Origin: Solanum dulcamara
Lineage: Eukaryota; Streptophyta; Magnoliopsida; Solanales; Solanaceae
NCBI RefSeq assembly: GCF_947179165.1
Contig: NC_077237.1
Location: 88,574,341-88,638,340 of the forward strand
Direction: 5' to 3'
Length of the DNA: 64,000 bases
Every line of letters starts with the position of its first letter. Within the stretch, counting starts at the first letter, position 1. The position numbers and the translations under genes were made by a program. The notes beneath the pieces were generated by a model. The model ran no database searches. It was given only the letters and a program-made list of their open reading frames with translations, and was not told the origin of the DNA. Shown here piece after piece: positions 45,801 through 57,184 of this stretch.

Positions 45801-47714
45801 AGGCAAGCATTTGGAAGAGACCTCAGACTTCCGATTTTTGGTGAACTCTAATTTTCTTACTAATTATCATGAGACAGAGTGACTATTTTTGCTTCTTTTT
45901 AGCGTATGGAAGTTGGCTACCATTTATCACTTTCAAATTGGCACAGAGATTGAAGGACTTTGATTCCTTATGTTTACTTTTCAAGCTTCACAATAGACAT
46001 TCTCCTTGTATTATTTACATCATCTAAAGGATACTACTTCAACTTGAGATACACGCATGCAAAAACTGAAGACAGAGTAACAAAGAAATTACAAGCATGA
46101 TATTAAATCTATTACTTTTTTGACAAGTATACCCATAATAGTAAATATTACCAATCACTAATCAGAACTTAGAAAAGCGTTGAGGATGAAATATCTACAC
46201 CCCGGACACACAAAATTGAAGGTAGGCAAAAACACAAAGCAAAGTCATGGTGAGCCTACAGTCCAACTTTAGAGGATGCCAATGTCCACCTATTACGTGC
46301 TTCCTCGCAACCAGTGCTACGTCCTGAAACTCTCGACATGGAGAACTCTCTCGATCTCTTGAATATATGATAGGGGTTCTTGTAACAACGTCCAGTCATC
46401 TAGATGTGGGGTCTCACCAAGCAAATCTTAGTGCAGCCAACTGTGGTATAGTTGGATCTACATGGACGCGCATCTCACACTCACACAGCTAATATGACTA
46501 CAGAGTTGGGATGCATAGAATCTAATACAAGACTTCAATGCTAAGAAAGGCAAGAGCCAAATGTAAGAAAAAATAACAAAAAAGGAATAAAGTGAAGCTT
46601 ACATTTGCCAGACGAAAGGGACAAAACTTTGGTTTTCCCCTTCTTCCATACTTCAGCAAACATGCCCCCTTTTTTAGAGCAGTTATTGCCTGAGATAAAT
46701 CAAATAAAAGGAACATGAAGCTAATAGGACATTTAACTCTGCTACATATGCAAAGAGAGACTGACTAATATTAAAAAGCTCGCAAACAATTAAGACTTCT
46801 GAATTAGGAAAGGAAGTAAATACAACAAGACAGACTTTTTAAAGTAAGGTGCATTAGTAACAAAATCAGTTTTTAACATTAAAAATCTCATAGATTATAT
46901 GGTAAGAATTTCTACTAAGTCTGAATCTAAAGTCTCCTTTTACCAAAACTGTATGTGTAAACTAATTATTAAAATCGAAGTCTTTGTTTTGGTGTAGCAC
47001 AAATTCAGCTTTGGAAAATTACAAAATCTGAAGGAGACAAATTCTATAAAATAAATACTTGTTCACATAACATCTTTCATTCACTAAGATTTCTATTCAA
47101 CCATATTTCTTCTACAAAAGAGTAAAGCATTACTGAAAACAAATCTTCTAAATCCAACAACTTCTTTAAACGTGCATATCTAGCTTAATACAGATAACCA
47201 ATATGACAGAAATGCATCAACAACATACCCTGTCTAATCCCACAGTGGGGTCTAGAGCAGGTAGGGTGTACGCACACCTCAGTGTTGTTAAAAGCAAAAA
47301 GCGCAAAAAAGCTCTAAGGTCTGTTGGGGCATTAAGTGCAAAGTGCAAACAAAGCATGGGCTTTAATGGAAAAAGGTGCAAATAAAGCACGGGCTTTAAT
47401 GTGTTTGGCGAAGCGCTCAACAAGTTTTGGGCCTAAAATATCAATGTTTAATACGAAAAACTAAAATATCAATTGTTTTATATGTTTGGCGCTCAACAAG
47501 TTTTGAGCCTCGCTTTAGGCTTAAGCGCCCCTTTAACAACACTGCTCGGGGTAGACCCAATGAAATGCATGTTCAACAAATAATTTAGTGATTATCATTC
47601 ACAATATTACATTGTTAAAATGATGATAACAGTTAGAAGAATGAGACAGTAAATTTTTACCTGTTCAATATCCCTTTCAACTAATCCACTAGCTCTGTTG
47701 ACATCTGAATTCAT
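39828..47714 (-). CDS. PH-RCC1-FYVE-BRX protein (PRAF family)
   Basis: A large plant regulator with lipid-binding and RCC1 domains; the family binds phosphoinositides and has been linked to polar membrane sites and small-GTPase control. Nine exons, 5' to 3': 47714-47661, 46689-46603, 45308-45219, 43904-43824, 43679-43485, 43360-41228, 40938-40792, 40659-40274, 39960-39828. All are GT-AG and in phase, 1101 residues. PH domain at about 16-130 ([37 protein letters not shown]); RCC1 repeats at about 260-650 (repeated WGxGxxGxLGHG); a variant FYVE finger at about 660-715 with [10 protein letters not shown] in place of the classic RRHHCR; a coiled coil at about 865-960; and a BRX domain at about 1033-1101 ([35 protein letters not shown]). 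The start is the first ATG in the exon encoding [15 protein letters not shown], the family's usual beginning. Confidence 0.95.
43905..45218. other. PRAF-type gene intron 3
   Basis: A 1.3-kb intron; the minus-strand frame at 44332-44538 inside it is not recognisable and no element with clear ends is seen. The neighbouring introns 45309-46602 and 46690-47660 are also without genes, except for the MITE described separately. Confidence 0.6.
47216..47575 (+). mobile_element. SINE-like repeat split by a MITE
   Basis: CAACAACATACCCTGTCTAA, CCCACAGTGGGGTC and GGGTGTACGCACACCTC match the SINE-like repeat found elsewhere in the window. It is interrupted at 47280 by an inverted-repeat element and may resume as GGTAGACCC after 47544. 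It lies in intron 1 of the PRAF-type gene. Confidence 0.5.
47280..47544. mobile_element. hAT-like MITE in PRAF-type gene intron 1
   Basis: Ends CAGTGTTGTTAAAAGC and, reverse-complemented from the right, CAGTGTTGTTAAAGGGGCGC, giving inverted repeats that begin CAGTG as in hAT elements. The interior has duplicated pieces (GCTCAACAAGTTTTGRGCC at about 47415 and 47491; GGTGCAAATAAAGCACGGGC and a relative). No 8-bp target duplication could be confirmed. Confidence 0.65.
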
Positions 47715-48086
47715 TCTACCAGTGATAAACATCAAGAAATGACAACCCCAAAACTATCCCTAACACTAAACCCCAAACTCTAAAAACCCCATTTTCAGCT
47801 CCAATTCCTCCCATTCATTCATCAAATTCACCAATTCTTTCAGTTCCAAAACTCAATCCTCCCAATACCGATCAGTAGATAGAGATGGCCTTTAGCAAGA
47901 GGCTCAACCGATAGTCCAAAGGTTCTAGACCCAGAGAATCATCCCAAACAGTACCCCCAAATTCACCAATTCTTCAAATAGTGAAGAACCCAATTTCTTA
48001 ATAAAGAACTGAACTGCAGTAATTGCAACGCCTTTTGGGGATTTGTAGTAACAGTTCATTAAATGCAGGAAACCCCACAAGGAAAA

Positions 48087-48345
48087 AGCTTGTAAACCGA
48101 AAATTGGGTTTATGGGTGTGGTAAATTTCACTAAGAAAAACGGAAAAGAAAGACACCCATATAGCTGAAACAACTAATTCTGCTCCTTTTTGGGTGTCTT
48201 TAGTTCAATTTTCAGAAGAAATAGCTTGTAAACCGAAAATGGGTTTATGGGTATGGCAAATTTCACTCAGAAAAACAATGAAGAAAGAAACCCATATAGC
48301 TGAAACAACAAACTCTGCTCCTTTTGTTCACTTTTCAGAAGAAAA
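48087..48345 (+). repeat. 136-bp tandem duplication upstream of PRAF-type gene
   Basis: Two diverged units (48087-48222 and 48223-48345) share AGCTTGTAAACCGAAAAT, GGGTTTATGGGT, CCCATATAGCTGAAACAAC and CTGCTCCTTTT. They lie 370-630 bp upstream of the start codon, probably in the leader or core promoter of the minus-strand gene. Confidence 0.85.
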
Positions 48346-48639
48346 TGGATGGGACTACTAGTGACAATGAGAGTTAAAAGCTTCACTGTTTTTGATGTTT
48401 GAGAGATAAAGAGAGAAGGGATTTTAGAGAGAGAGAATGGCAGAGAGATCAGAAGTAGAATCTAAGCTATTGGAGGGAATCCATTGATCTAATTTTTCCA
48501 ATTGAAGGAAGAAGCAAACACAGTGTTGTTGCAGATGAGAGAGAAAGGAAAGGTACTGAAGAGAGAGAGAAAAAGAAAAAGAGTTAAGTAGAAAAATTAA
48601 ATTAAGCATTTTCCATTTGTTAAATTATACCCTATTTTC
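48346..48639 (-). promoter_or_regulatory. Likely leader/promoter zone of PRAF-type gene
   Basis: Contains long CT-rich runs on the minus strand (TCTCTCTCTTCAG, CTCTCTCTAAAATCCC, around 48400-48430 and 48555-48575). Pyrimidine-rich tracts of this kind are common near plant transcription starts. The start site itself cannot be fixed from the sequence. Confidence 0.35.
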
Positions 48640-49195
48640 GAGAATTTATCGAAAATAATTTTTATGTATCTCAAGTTAAGCTTCTCGAACTTCATTCGTG
48701 TGATTATACTAAATATACTATTGGTGTTGTTAAAACAGTCTCTCTACCTATCAAGTTAGCTCCCCAAACCTCACTCATGTGATTATTACAAGTATGTTGT
48801 TATTGTTATTATTGCTATTAAATTATACTCATCGATAATCTGTCGAAAATAGTTTCTATACCTCCCAATATAACTCTTTAGATTTCACTCGTGTGATTAT
48901 ACTGAGGATGTTTTTGTTATTGTTGTTAAAACTGTTTTTTTACCTCTCGAGTTAGCTCTTCGAATCTCACTCATGTGATTACATTGAATATGTTGTTGTT
49001 GTTGTTGTTAAATTATACTCATCAAGAATCTGTCAAAAAATAATTCTATACCTCTCAAGTTAGCTCCTCGAACTTCATTCGTGTGACTACACTGAGTATG
49101 TTATTGGTGGTGTTGTTAAAACAGTCTCTCTACCTTTCAAGTTAGCTCCCCGAACTTCACTCGTGTGATTATGTTAGATATGTTATTGTTGCTAA
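48640..49195 (+). repeat. Alternating two-unit tandem repeat array
   Basis: Six units built on AGTTAGCTCCYCGAACTTCA-CTCGTGTGATTA, followed by an ...ATGTTGTTGTTGTT run. Short units ending AAAACAGTCTCTCTACCT alternate with longer units ending AAATTATACTCATCRA-GAATCTGTC...TATACCT. The true period is therefore a dimer of about 190 bp, present three times. The units resemble the minus-strand form of the SINE-like repeat tail (CACTTGTGGGATT...GATATGTTGTTGTT). Confidence 0.8.
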
Positions 49196-50298
49196 TGATT
49201 ATAACGCCTTTTTTTTTAATTCATGTGACACCTACCTTTGTTTTTTCTTTTAAGTTTTGTGTCTAGTCAAACATCTTCACGTAAATAAAATATAAAGAGT
49301 ACAAATTTTGACAAATATTTTAAGATGTATTATATATATATGAGTAAAATTGTAACTTATACTATATTTTTCGTAGAAATTATGAATATTTAAATTTTTA
49401 TTTTTATTAATCTAATTCAAAATTTTGCTCAGAAGATTTATTAAATTATTACTCGATTCTTTAACTCTTGTTCTCTAAATCCTTGATGAAATGTAGAAAA
49501 AGGAATAAACCAACATAAAATATATTCTTTTGTTTCTTTTGTTAAAGTAAATAAATAAACAGAAAACTCAAATTCTCTTCTTCTTTTTTCTGTCTCTGTT
49601 TAAGTGGTTTCTGATTAAATCGTGGAATTTTATTCTTCATAGTGGAAAGTTTTGAAAAGAAAATGGAGAAAACTAAAATTATCTTAAATTATTAATTAAT
49701 GTATGGTACTCAAATACATATAAAAAAATTCCCCTCTAATTGAATAAACCAATACAAGTGGCTTATTTATGTTGATTGGATTTATCAACAGAAAATGCTT
49801 CCTAGTATTCATTGTATTAGTGTTTATTGTTGGACATGAAACAATTGTGTGTAAATGCATTTGTTAATAAATCAATCATGGTGATTGAACATAGAAAAAA
49901 AGTATATTTCATCTTCGATTATATTCGGATTCGTGCTGAAAAATTGAAAGGATAAAGTGCTTCCGAATAAACATGACTTTATACATAAGACTTGAACTCA
50001 AAATCTAATTGAGGATAAAAAAGTACTTACCACTCCATCATAATACTTGATAATCTGAAGTTTTATATATACACAAGACGTTTCAATCATCTTTATTTTA
50101 TTTTTTATTTTTTATTTTTTTATTTTATTTTAAAGAAATATTATGACCAAAAAATGCCCCTTGACAAGAACTTGTCTTTTTCAACTTATTGAAAATGACC
50201 AATACCATAACTCCACAAGTTTATGCACTTTTCTAGTTGTAGAAAAAGAAATAGCCACAAAAGAAAATTGTGCATGGTCCATACTTGTGTGTGGTGAT
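49196..50298. other. AT-rich intergenic DNA
   Basis: No gene is seen. The plus frame 50143-50370 has no recognisable domain and its end lies inside the SINE described next. Confidence 0.5.
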
Positions 50299-50315
50299 GT
50301 ACTTATCAATAATAT

Positions 50316-50515
50316 TTTATCTAATTTTTATAATAGGGTCTTTGAATTAATTTATGTGCATCTCGATTAATTTTATGAGATATTTGTCATGTATTAATTA
50401 ACTTTGTCCACTAAAATTAGGACAGATGGAATAAATCACCTAGTCTCTGTTAGAAATTTGAACCAAAAATTTCATAATTACCAACTCACTTCGTTGACCA
50501 CTAACCACCTTGATT
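50316..50515 (-). mobile_element. SINE with perfect 17-bp target duplication
   Basis: A 200-bp insert between two copies of GTACTTATCAATAATAT (50299-50315 and 50516-50532). On the minus strand the head carries an A-box-like GGTGGTTAGTGGTCAACG and a good B-box GGTTCAAATTT, and the tail runs into A/T-rich sequence (TATAAAAATTAGATAAA). The long exact duplication points to a fairly recent insertion by LINE machinery. Confidence 0.88.
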
Positions 50516-50532
50516 GTACTTATCAATAATAT

Positions 50533-51370
50533 ATCCAACAAAAGCTCTGCACATGAAAAAAAAAAAAAGTTTGGCTTTAAACAAAAACATATCATGTGAG
50601 ATGCTTATTATCTCATCAAGCTAAACCACTTAGATGTGTTATTGTATTCAAATCCTTTTTCCCCTTTTAGTATGTTTTTTTTACTTACACTATTTTTATG
50701 TATTAGGTCATTGATTTTTGATTGCTTGAACAGAAAGATCACAAAGAACCAGTGGCATACGCAAGATTTTATCAAAGCGCTATCAGTCTACTGTCACAAT
50801 TCGACATTAAGCTAATTCAAATTTCAGACTATGATGGTTTTTAGGACTTTATTTCATGTCCAAACGGATATTTGCTTTTTCCAAATGGCATCAGCCTACT
50901 ATTTATATATATATATATATATAATGTATGGGGGGAAATTGACGAACGAATGCCGAATGACACCGTTTAGAAAAGGATGAAAGTCCTATGTTGCTCTAAC
51001 TCTCCAAAATACACTACTTCTCGAGGATCTAATATACACCCGACGACATTTTTGAAGAGTTTTGACCAAACAAGAAATGAAGGTTTATTTTGATCAATTC
51101 CTCATTGTATCTAAAGCTCAAATGTCAATATAAAACTCATAAAATTCTTCTAATTTCAGCATCCAGCTACTACAATTGAAAAAATTACTACTACTACTTT
51201 TACTGTACAAAGACCAAAGTTCTTCAATTTCACATGCTGGTATACTGATGAGAGCATTATAAGATTGTTTTGATCTGTACAAATGCAAAGGAACTTCTAT
51301 CAAAAAATAGGAATTCAAGAATTACTACAGCTTCTGGACTTTTAACTTTTCTCTAGGAACTGCAAATCTC
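50533..51370. other. Intergenic DNA and 3' flank of homeodomain gene
   Basis: Includes an (AT)n run at about 50907-50932. Part of 51000-51370 is probably the 3' UTR of the minus-strand gene. The minus frame 51118-51318 is not recognisable. Confidence 0.5.
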
Positions 51371-54300
51371 TCAATCCTCAAAAGAACTGGTTTCTTCTGT
51401 TTTGTCATCTTCACTAAAGCTAGATGACATCTCTGCAGCAGACCTAGAATGAACACGAGTGTCATTGTTAACATAACAGCAAAGACGATTCTTAAAATGA
51501 TTTAACTTATATACACTGACATTGCAAATAACTTCAGACGACCAGAACCTGTCGTTTCAGGTTACTAGTCCCACCACTGTCCATATATAAAAGTTAGAAG
51601 TCATTCTTTACACATTTACTATCACACCGACAAATACAAGATAGCAGAACTTAATACACTCAGTAAGGACTACAAAACATTTGTGTTGAACACTAAGCTA
51701 AGCACAACGTACAGAAGACGGATCGCACATTGTTCTGAAATGTCGTAAGTCAACCTTCTATGAATGGGCAAGACAAGGTAATGGAGTTGGAGACAGGGAG
51801 ACATAAATCACTTATGAGAGGTAGAACTTTCTACCATGTATTCTTCTGTACTTTACATCACAAATCTATCTTTAAAATCGGTTCAGCAAAAGCCATGATA
51901 TCTCAGTCAAACATGTCAAGATGGAGCCATATAAGTTCAAATGTAGATGCACACTCACAATTGCACAGAACGCATACTTATGGATTAGAGATCAAGATCT
52001 TAAACATGGCCAAACCTTGTCTGATGATTTGTCTGGGATGGCATTCTCGTCACTGATGCTTTCCTCATATACTCTTGATGGTTAGGAGCTTCATCATCCC
52101 TTGCTCTTTTGGCAGCCTTCAAATTTTTTGTATTCAAAGAGTTCAAATGACCATATATTTACCTAAAGGAATTACAAATTGTAACATACTAACATGAGCT
52201 AAAAAGCTTACCCTCATTTCATTCTCCCAGGGTATATTCATGCGATCTTCATTATAATTTTCATCAACTGCTGATCTTTCCACATGGATGTAATCCTATA
52301 TATCATACTCAAGGCAAAATTATCATGATAATGCTGGATAACAAAGAAGCACAGCACGAAAATAGCATTATACCCTTTCAACTTTACTGGAGAGCTCTCT
52401 CTCTGGACAATAACGATGCTTACTTCCCTTCCGGACAAAATTTGAAGGCTTGCGTTCAAGATCTTGCTCCTCCGCAATCTCAAGGCTCACGTCATTGCAG
52501 CTAGTGAACCTAGGTGTCACCTGCTCCCTATTGACTTTTCCAATGTAGGGACTTCGATAACCACCACTAGAGCCAGGACTAGTTTTAATTTCTGCACCAT
52601 CATGTTTAGCCATAAACTTATAGTTGCATTTGCCATCAACTGCCACTTCTCTTCCAGAATCTTTGAGCATCTCTATTGACGAGGTCCGCCCAGGATAGTA
52701 ACGATCACCATTGTCCATAGAGAAATTCCGACCAGGCTTTTGGTTGATGTAATATTCAGGATGAGCAGACTGGTTTGAATTTTTGAAACTTGCACCATCC
52801 AAACCAGAGACATGAGAGTTTGTCTTGGAAATGGATCCATACCCCTATTGGTCCAATGCAAAAGCAGAGTAGGTAATTCGACAGATTGACTTGAGTACTT
52901 TTTTGATTTTAAGCTCTAGACATGGTAGGGTAGGAGGCACTAAATAAAGCAAAATTATATCTCAACCCATTCACATTTGAAACAGTAGAAAAATGTAAAA
53001 ATGTTTAAATCCGCGAGATAGGTAAGGTCCCACTAAAACAAGTCTCCCTCCACGGTACATGAAATCTTTTTTAGAAAAGGTCTATCCATGGTCCAATGCA
53101 AAATATCAAAATGAAAAAGAAGTATAAAATAATAGCCCTACAGGATTCTTTTGCGTAGTGTTGCTATTCCACAGTTCTATGTTTGGTACTTCCTTCGCAT
53201 TATTCATTTGAAAGATCAACTGACTGAAGTATATCAGCAACTGTCGTCACAGAGTGAAGACTTATAAAATGCCTAGTCTAAATTCAATTAATTATCAACT
53301 TGACACAAAAACAAGCATTCCTGTACATATGCAGAAAGTTCATGGTGGTGAACTATGAAATCGACGTTCACCAAATCACTAAGAGCAATTTGCACAAGAT
53401 CCACTTACTATGCATGAATTGGATTGCTTGTAGACTTTAGTGAAATCTGGTGTAAGATCTGGAACAGGTTCTCCAGCATATTCAGGGTCTGACAAAATAA
53501 TATGAAAGTAAAAGTCAGCAACTCTCTGTATGACACTAAGTTGCACTTTCAAAATCCACAATGAGATGCAAAAACCTAAAAAAAAATGATACATACTCAA
53601 GCATATAAACATGAACATGAAGTACAATGCAGAGTAGAAGTGATATGAGACGTGGCAATAGGAACTTAACTCATTCAGCAACAAAGAACCCTCACCTTTT
53701 TTATATCTAAATAAAAATTGATCTGAATTCTACAGGAACGTTATACATCATGTACTTGTGCATGTGGAAGTTTCAAACACCCCAAAATTACGATAGTGGG
53801 CACAGCGAAGTTGATAAAGTATTGATAAAAAAAATTAATTTTATTCCTCTTGAAAGAAAGAAGATGAACCAAAGTGAAGTTTATGAGGTTCTGAGCTTTG
53901 ATCTGCCAACTCAATTTTAAGTATAAGAGCAGACAAACTAGTAATTCTGGATACACAAGCATGTATAAGATAACCTCAATAAAAAGACTAGTACAAAAAT
54001 AAACCCCTTAGTACCAAGAGAACATGAAAAAAGGACTTCATAACTTGCAGATTAAAGACAAGCTGACCCTAATTCATTAAATTCATAATTACCGCTCTTT
54101 TAAAACCTAGAGAATAGAATCAGCTTAGGCATAATCCAAATTTAAAAATATTGTAATATATGAGCTAGATTGGTAAATCAATCTGGATCGTATTAGCATT
54201 TCTTATAAAATAAACACAGTATTGTCATAATTATTTCTTAAACATAAAAAAGAGCTGTTCTAAATACAACAATATCGTGTTCCTTATGAAATGTACATAA

Positions 54301-56850
54301 ATTTTCACGAAGCAATTTGATGAGAGAAGTTTTTTAGTCGTAGACAAATCGAAAAATCAAAAACTAAACTAAATAGGAACAGAATTCCTATTTAGTTCAG
54401 GAACAAAATTAGTTCTAAAAAAACAAAATAGGAACAGAATTAGCATGCTTTAAGGAGACAAAGACTCTTCTGGGAGAGACAGGCATGCACACTCGAAAGT
54501 CAATGAAATGAATGGATGAGAAAAGACTTCGATCAGAAAAAAGTCAACAGCAGAAGAGAAGCAACCATTTTAACTCACCGTCAACAGGAGTTTGCACTGA
54601 TGATTCAAAAGCACCCCGTGGAAGCAAGTCAAATACTACACCAAGTAGTGGACCATCCTGCCGGTAGAGACTTCCCAATTGCCTCTTCACAGCAGTAATT
54701 GAAGCATTTTCTACCTTGGCTTTCACTTTTAGATACCCTGATGGGCCAGTCCTTGGTTTCACACACTTTAGATCAGTAGGTTCATTACATGGTAGGTATC
54801 TTGAAGTTGCCATATCAAATGATTCTACATTTTGTGAAAAACGTGCATCCCGAAAGGAAGAACTACTTCCTGAAGGTGTGTCCTCCATGAGGTTAGACTC
54901 AGCTCTATACCTAGTGTCAACTTCACGTGTCACATCCGCAGCTGCGACTTCTGGCCCAGTTAATCTTCTACTCTCAACTTCCCGATGATCAAAATATTTA
55001 TCATCTCCTTGCTTAGTACTTCCACAAGAATCCTGCCTAAAACCGCTGCCACGGTCCTGAATGACGCCACTTGAACGATCTTGTCTTCCGTTTGCATATG
55101 TTTCCCGACTTAATAACCTCTTGTCTTTCAACCGCCTATGACAAAACCACCCAGAAACCTGCTTTTCTGTTAATCCCAACGACTGTGCCACCTCCAATTT
55201 CATTGACTCTGTAGGATACTTATGTTCTGAAATTTCGCAAGCTCTCTCATTGTTATATTTGAAATAACATGCGGCATAGCAGCTCATTGCAAAACAAGAA
55301 AAAGTTAGTAAGATCTGTTACCTTCATAGAATTTCTCTAGACCTTCAACTTGTGCAGGCGTCTTGATTATTCTTGCCTTGAGTTTCCCAACTTGACCTTT
55401 ATCATCTTCGGAATGTACTTCACGTGAATCTAGAGTATAAATAAAAGACATTAATAAAGCCAACAATTATAAAAGCGGGAAATAGAGATCACAATCACTT
55501 GTTCCAAGTTCCAAACCAACACCAACAGGTCCGACTTTAAATTGAACAAATTCATAAGCATTATTTGAGATATCTAATAATCAAACCAAAGGGAAAAAAT
55601 CTATCTAGTTGATTAGGGTGGAAAGCAGATGTTCATAGCCCTGTATCCAAGTGTTGAGGATGCACCTTACACCTCACAGCAATCATTTAAAACCCTTAGG
55701 CAGAATATCACACATAGAAGTGCTGCAACAACCAGGGACTTTACAAAGGGACTTATGTAGAAGGCAGCACAAGAGCTGATTATGACAGTTAAAATATTTA
55801 CATTGGCATGAAACAAATACAGTACCCTTAGGTATTAAAAAACAAAAATTGCCCGACGACTTGATTCTCAGGAAGCATTACTAAACTAATACTCGTCAAC
55901 ATTAATGATACACAAATTCAGAGACGTTTTCCAAGACTTTTATCTATAAATATGATGGATCCAAGACTTAATTACACAACGATGAGAAGGAAACATAAAC
56001 ATATATTATGTAAATAATCCAACTTTATATACTCAGATAAAGTCCTAAGCAGTGGAAGTGCCAGCACAGGCTGCACACATGTTGCAACAGCCTATTCACA
56101 AAATGTGCAATAATCCAACAGATCTCTCAAAAGGAATACCAGAAAAAACATGTAAGTTCATCTCCAAGCAAAAGTGCAAAAACAGAATCCATAACTAACC
56201 ACAACACAGATAAGTAGTCATCCATAGAACCAGACTTAACTAATGCTCCATCCGTTTCAATTTGTTTATCTTACTTCCCTTTCCTGACAGCTCTTTATTC
56301 TAACTTTCCACACAACGTGTTTAAAACCACAAGATTAAAATGCATTTTGGTACATTCAACATATCTTTAGTTTAAGACCACCACAAGATTCAAAAATCTA
56401 TCTTTACTTTCTTAAACTCTACGTCATGTCAAAACCAGACAAACAAATTGAAAAGCAGGGAGTAGCAAGTTAAAATAGCACCCAAAGGTGTGGCCTCGTG
56501 ATCGATAAAGTGGAACTGAGAACAATGAAATCTCAAGTAGCGTAGGCAACAACACTAGGTAATTTCTACACAGAGTTACCCTACCAGTGAGAGATACCAG
56601 GTACCCATTGGAACTAGTCAAGGTGCATGTAAGCTGGCTCGGAATTATCAAAAAATAGCAATATAAACTGATGAAACTAGACATCTAAAACCCAAATTCC
56701 AGATTCCAAAATAACACCCAAGATAGTAACTTTCCAAGAAATGAAAACTAAATGAAACAAAATGTAACATACCCAGATTCCAAAACCGATTTTGCTACAT
56801 AATAAAATAGGAAAAACTGAAAAAAAAAATTAAAAATCGCTACCTTCCAT
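51371..56850 (-). CDS. Homeodomain protein with RLT-type WFCHRR helix
   Basis: A nuclear protein with an N-terminal homeodomain, function not established from sequence. Exons 5' to 3': 56850-56844, 55429-55322, 55226-54579, 53488-53409, 52844-52374, 52295-52212, 52116-52016, 51443-51371; GT-AG and in phase, 523 residues. The homeodomain spans about 15-72: KARIIKTPAQVEGLEKFY, then EVAQSLGLTEKQVSGWFCHR. The recognition helix reads WFCHRRLKDKR, so the usually invariant Asn51 is His, the same variant found in RLT/DDT-type plant homeodomains. The rest is low-complexity and charged, with no DDT or WHIM block seen; the block EYAGEPVPDLTPDFTKVYKQ (exon 4) may be conserved. The first coding exon holds only ATGGAAG, followed by a 1.4-kb intron that contains a MITE. 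Best described as an RLT-related homeodomain-like protein; exon limits are inferred by phase and splice sites. Confidence 0.82.
56246..56462. mobile_element. Stowaway-like MITE in homeodomain gene intron 1
   Basis: Left end CTCCATCCGTTTCAATTTGT and the reverse-complemented right end CTCCCTGCTTTTCAATTTGT form inverted repeats of the Stowaway (Tc1/mariner) style, typically CTCCCTCCGT. The right flank has the expected TA; the left flank reads TG, probably a mutated TA. Size 217 bp. Confidence 0.75.
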
Positions 56851-57184
56851 GATCTCCTGTCAATTTCTCTGGGTTTTTCTTTAAACCCTTTTGCTTATTA
56901 ACTCAAAATTCGAACCCCAATTAGCGGAGAATGCGAAGATTGAAGCGCCCTTCTGTGCATCTGTATACAAAGAACACAAAATTGGAAGATAAATACATGT
57001 ACACAGAGAAGAAAGAGAGTATATAAGCATAAACGATAACTCAAAATTGACATACATCTCACTAAGAACTAATTTCAGGAAGCAAAAAAGGGAAGAAATT
57101 TGCTGAGCTAAAAAGGGGAAGAATAGAAGAAGGGAAATTGAAGAAATTTGGGTATAGTAATTTGCTTATATCAGCCATCGGGTT
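56851..57184 (-). promoter_or_regulatory. Leader and promoter zone of homeodomain gene
   Basis: Upstream of the 7-bp coding start; contains CT-rich minus-strand tracts around 57000-57020 and 57130. An upstream leader intron is possible. The precise start site is not visible. Confidence 0.35.

Noticed and set aside
50143..50370. 75-codon plus-strand frame
   Set aside because: Its 3' third lies within the SINE and its target duplication, and the translation has no known features.
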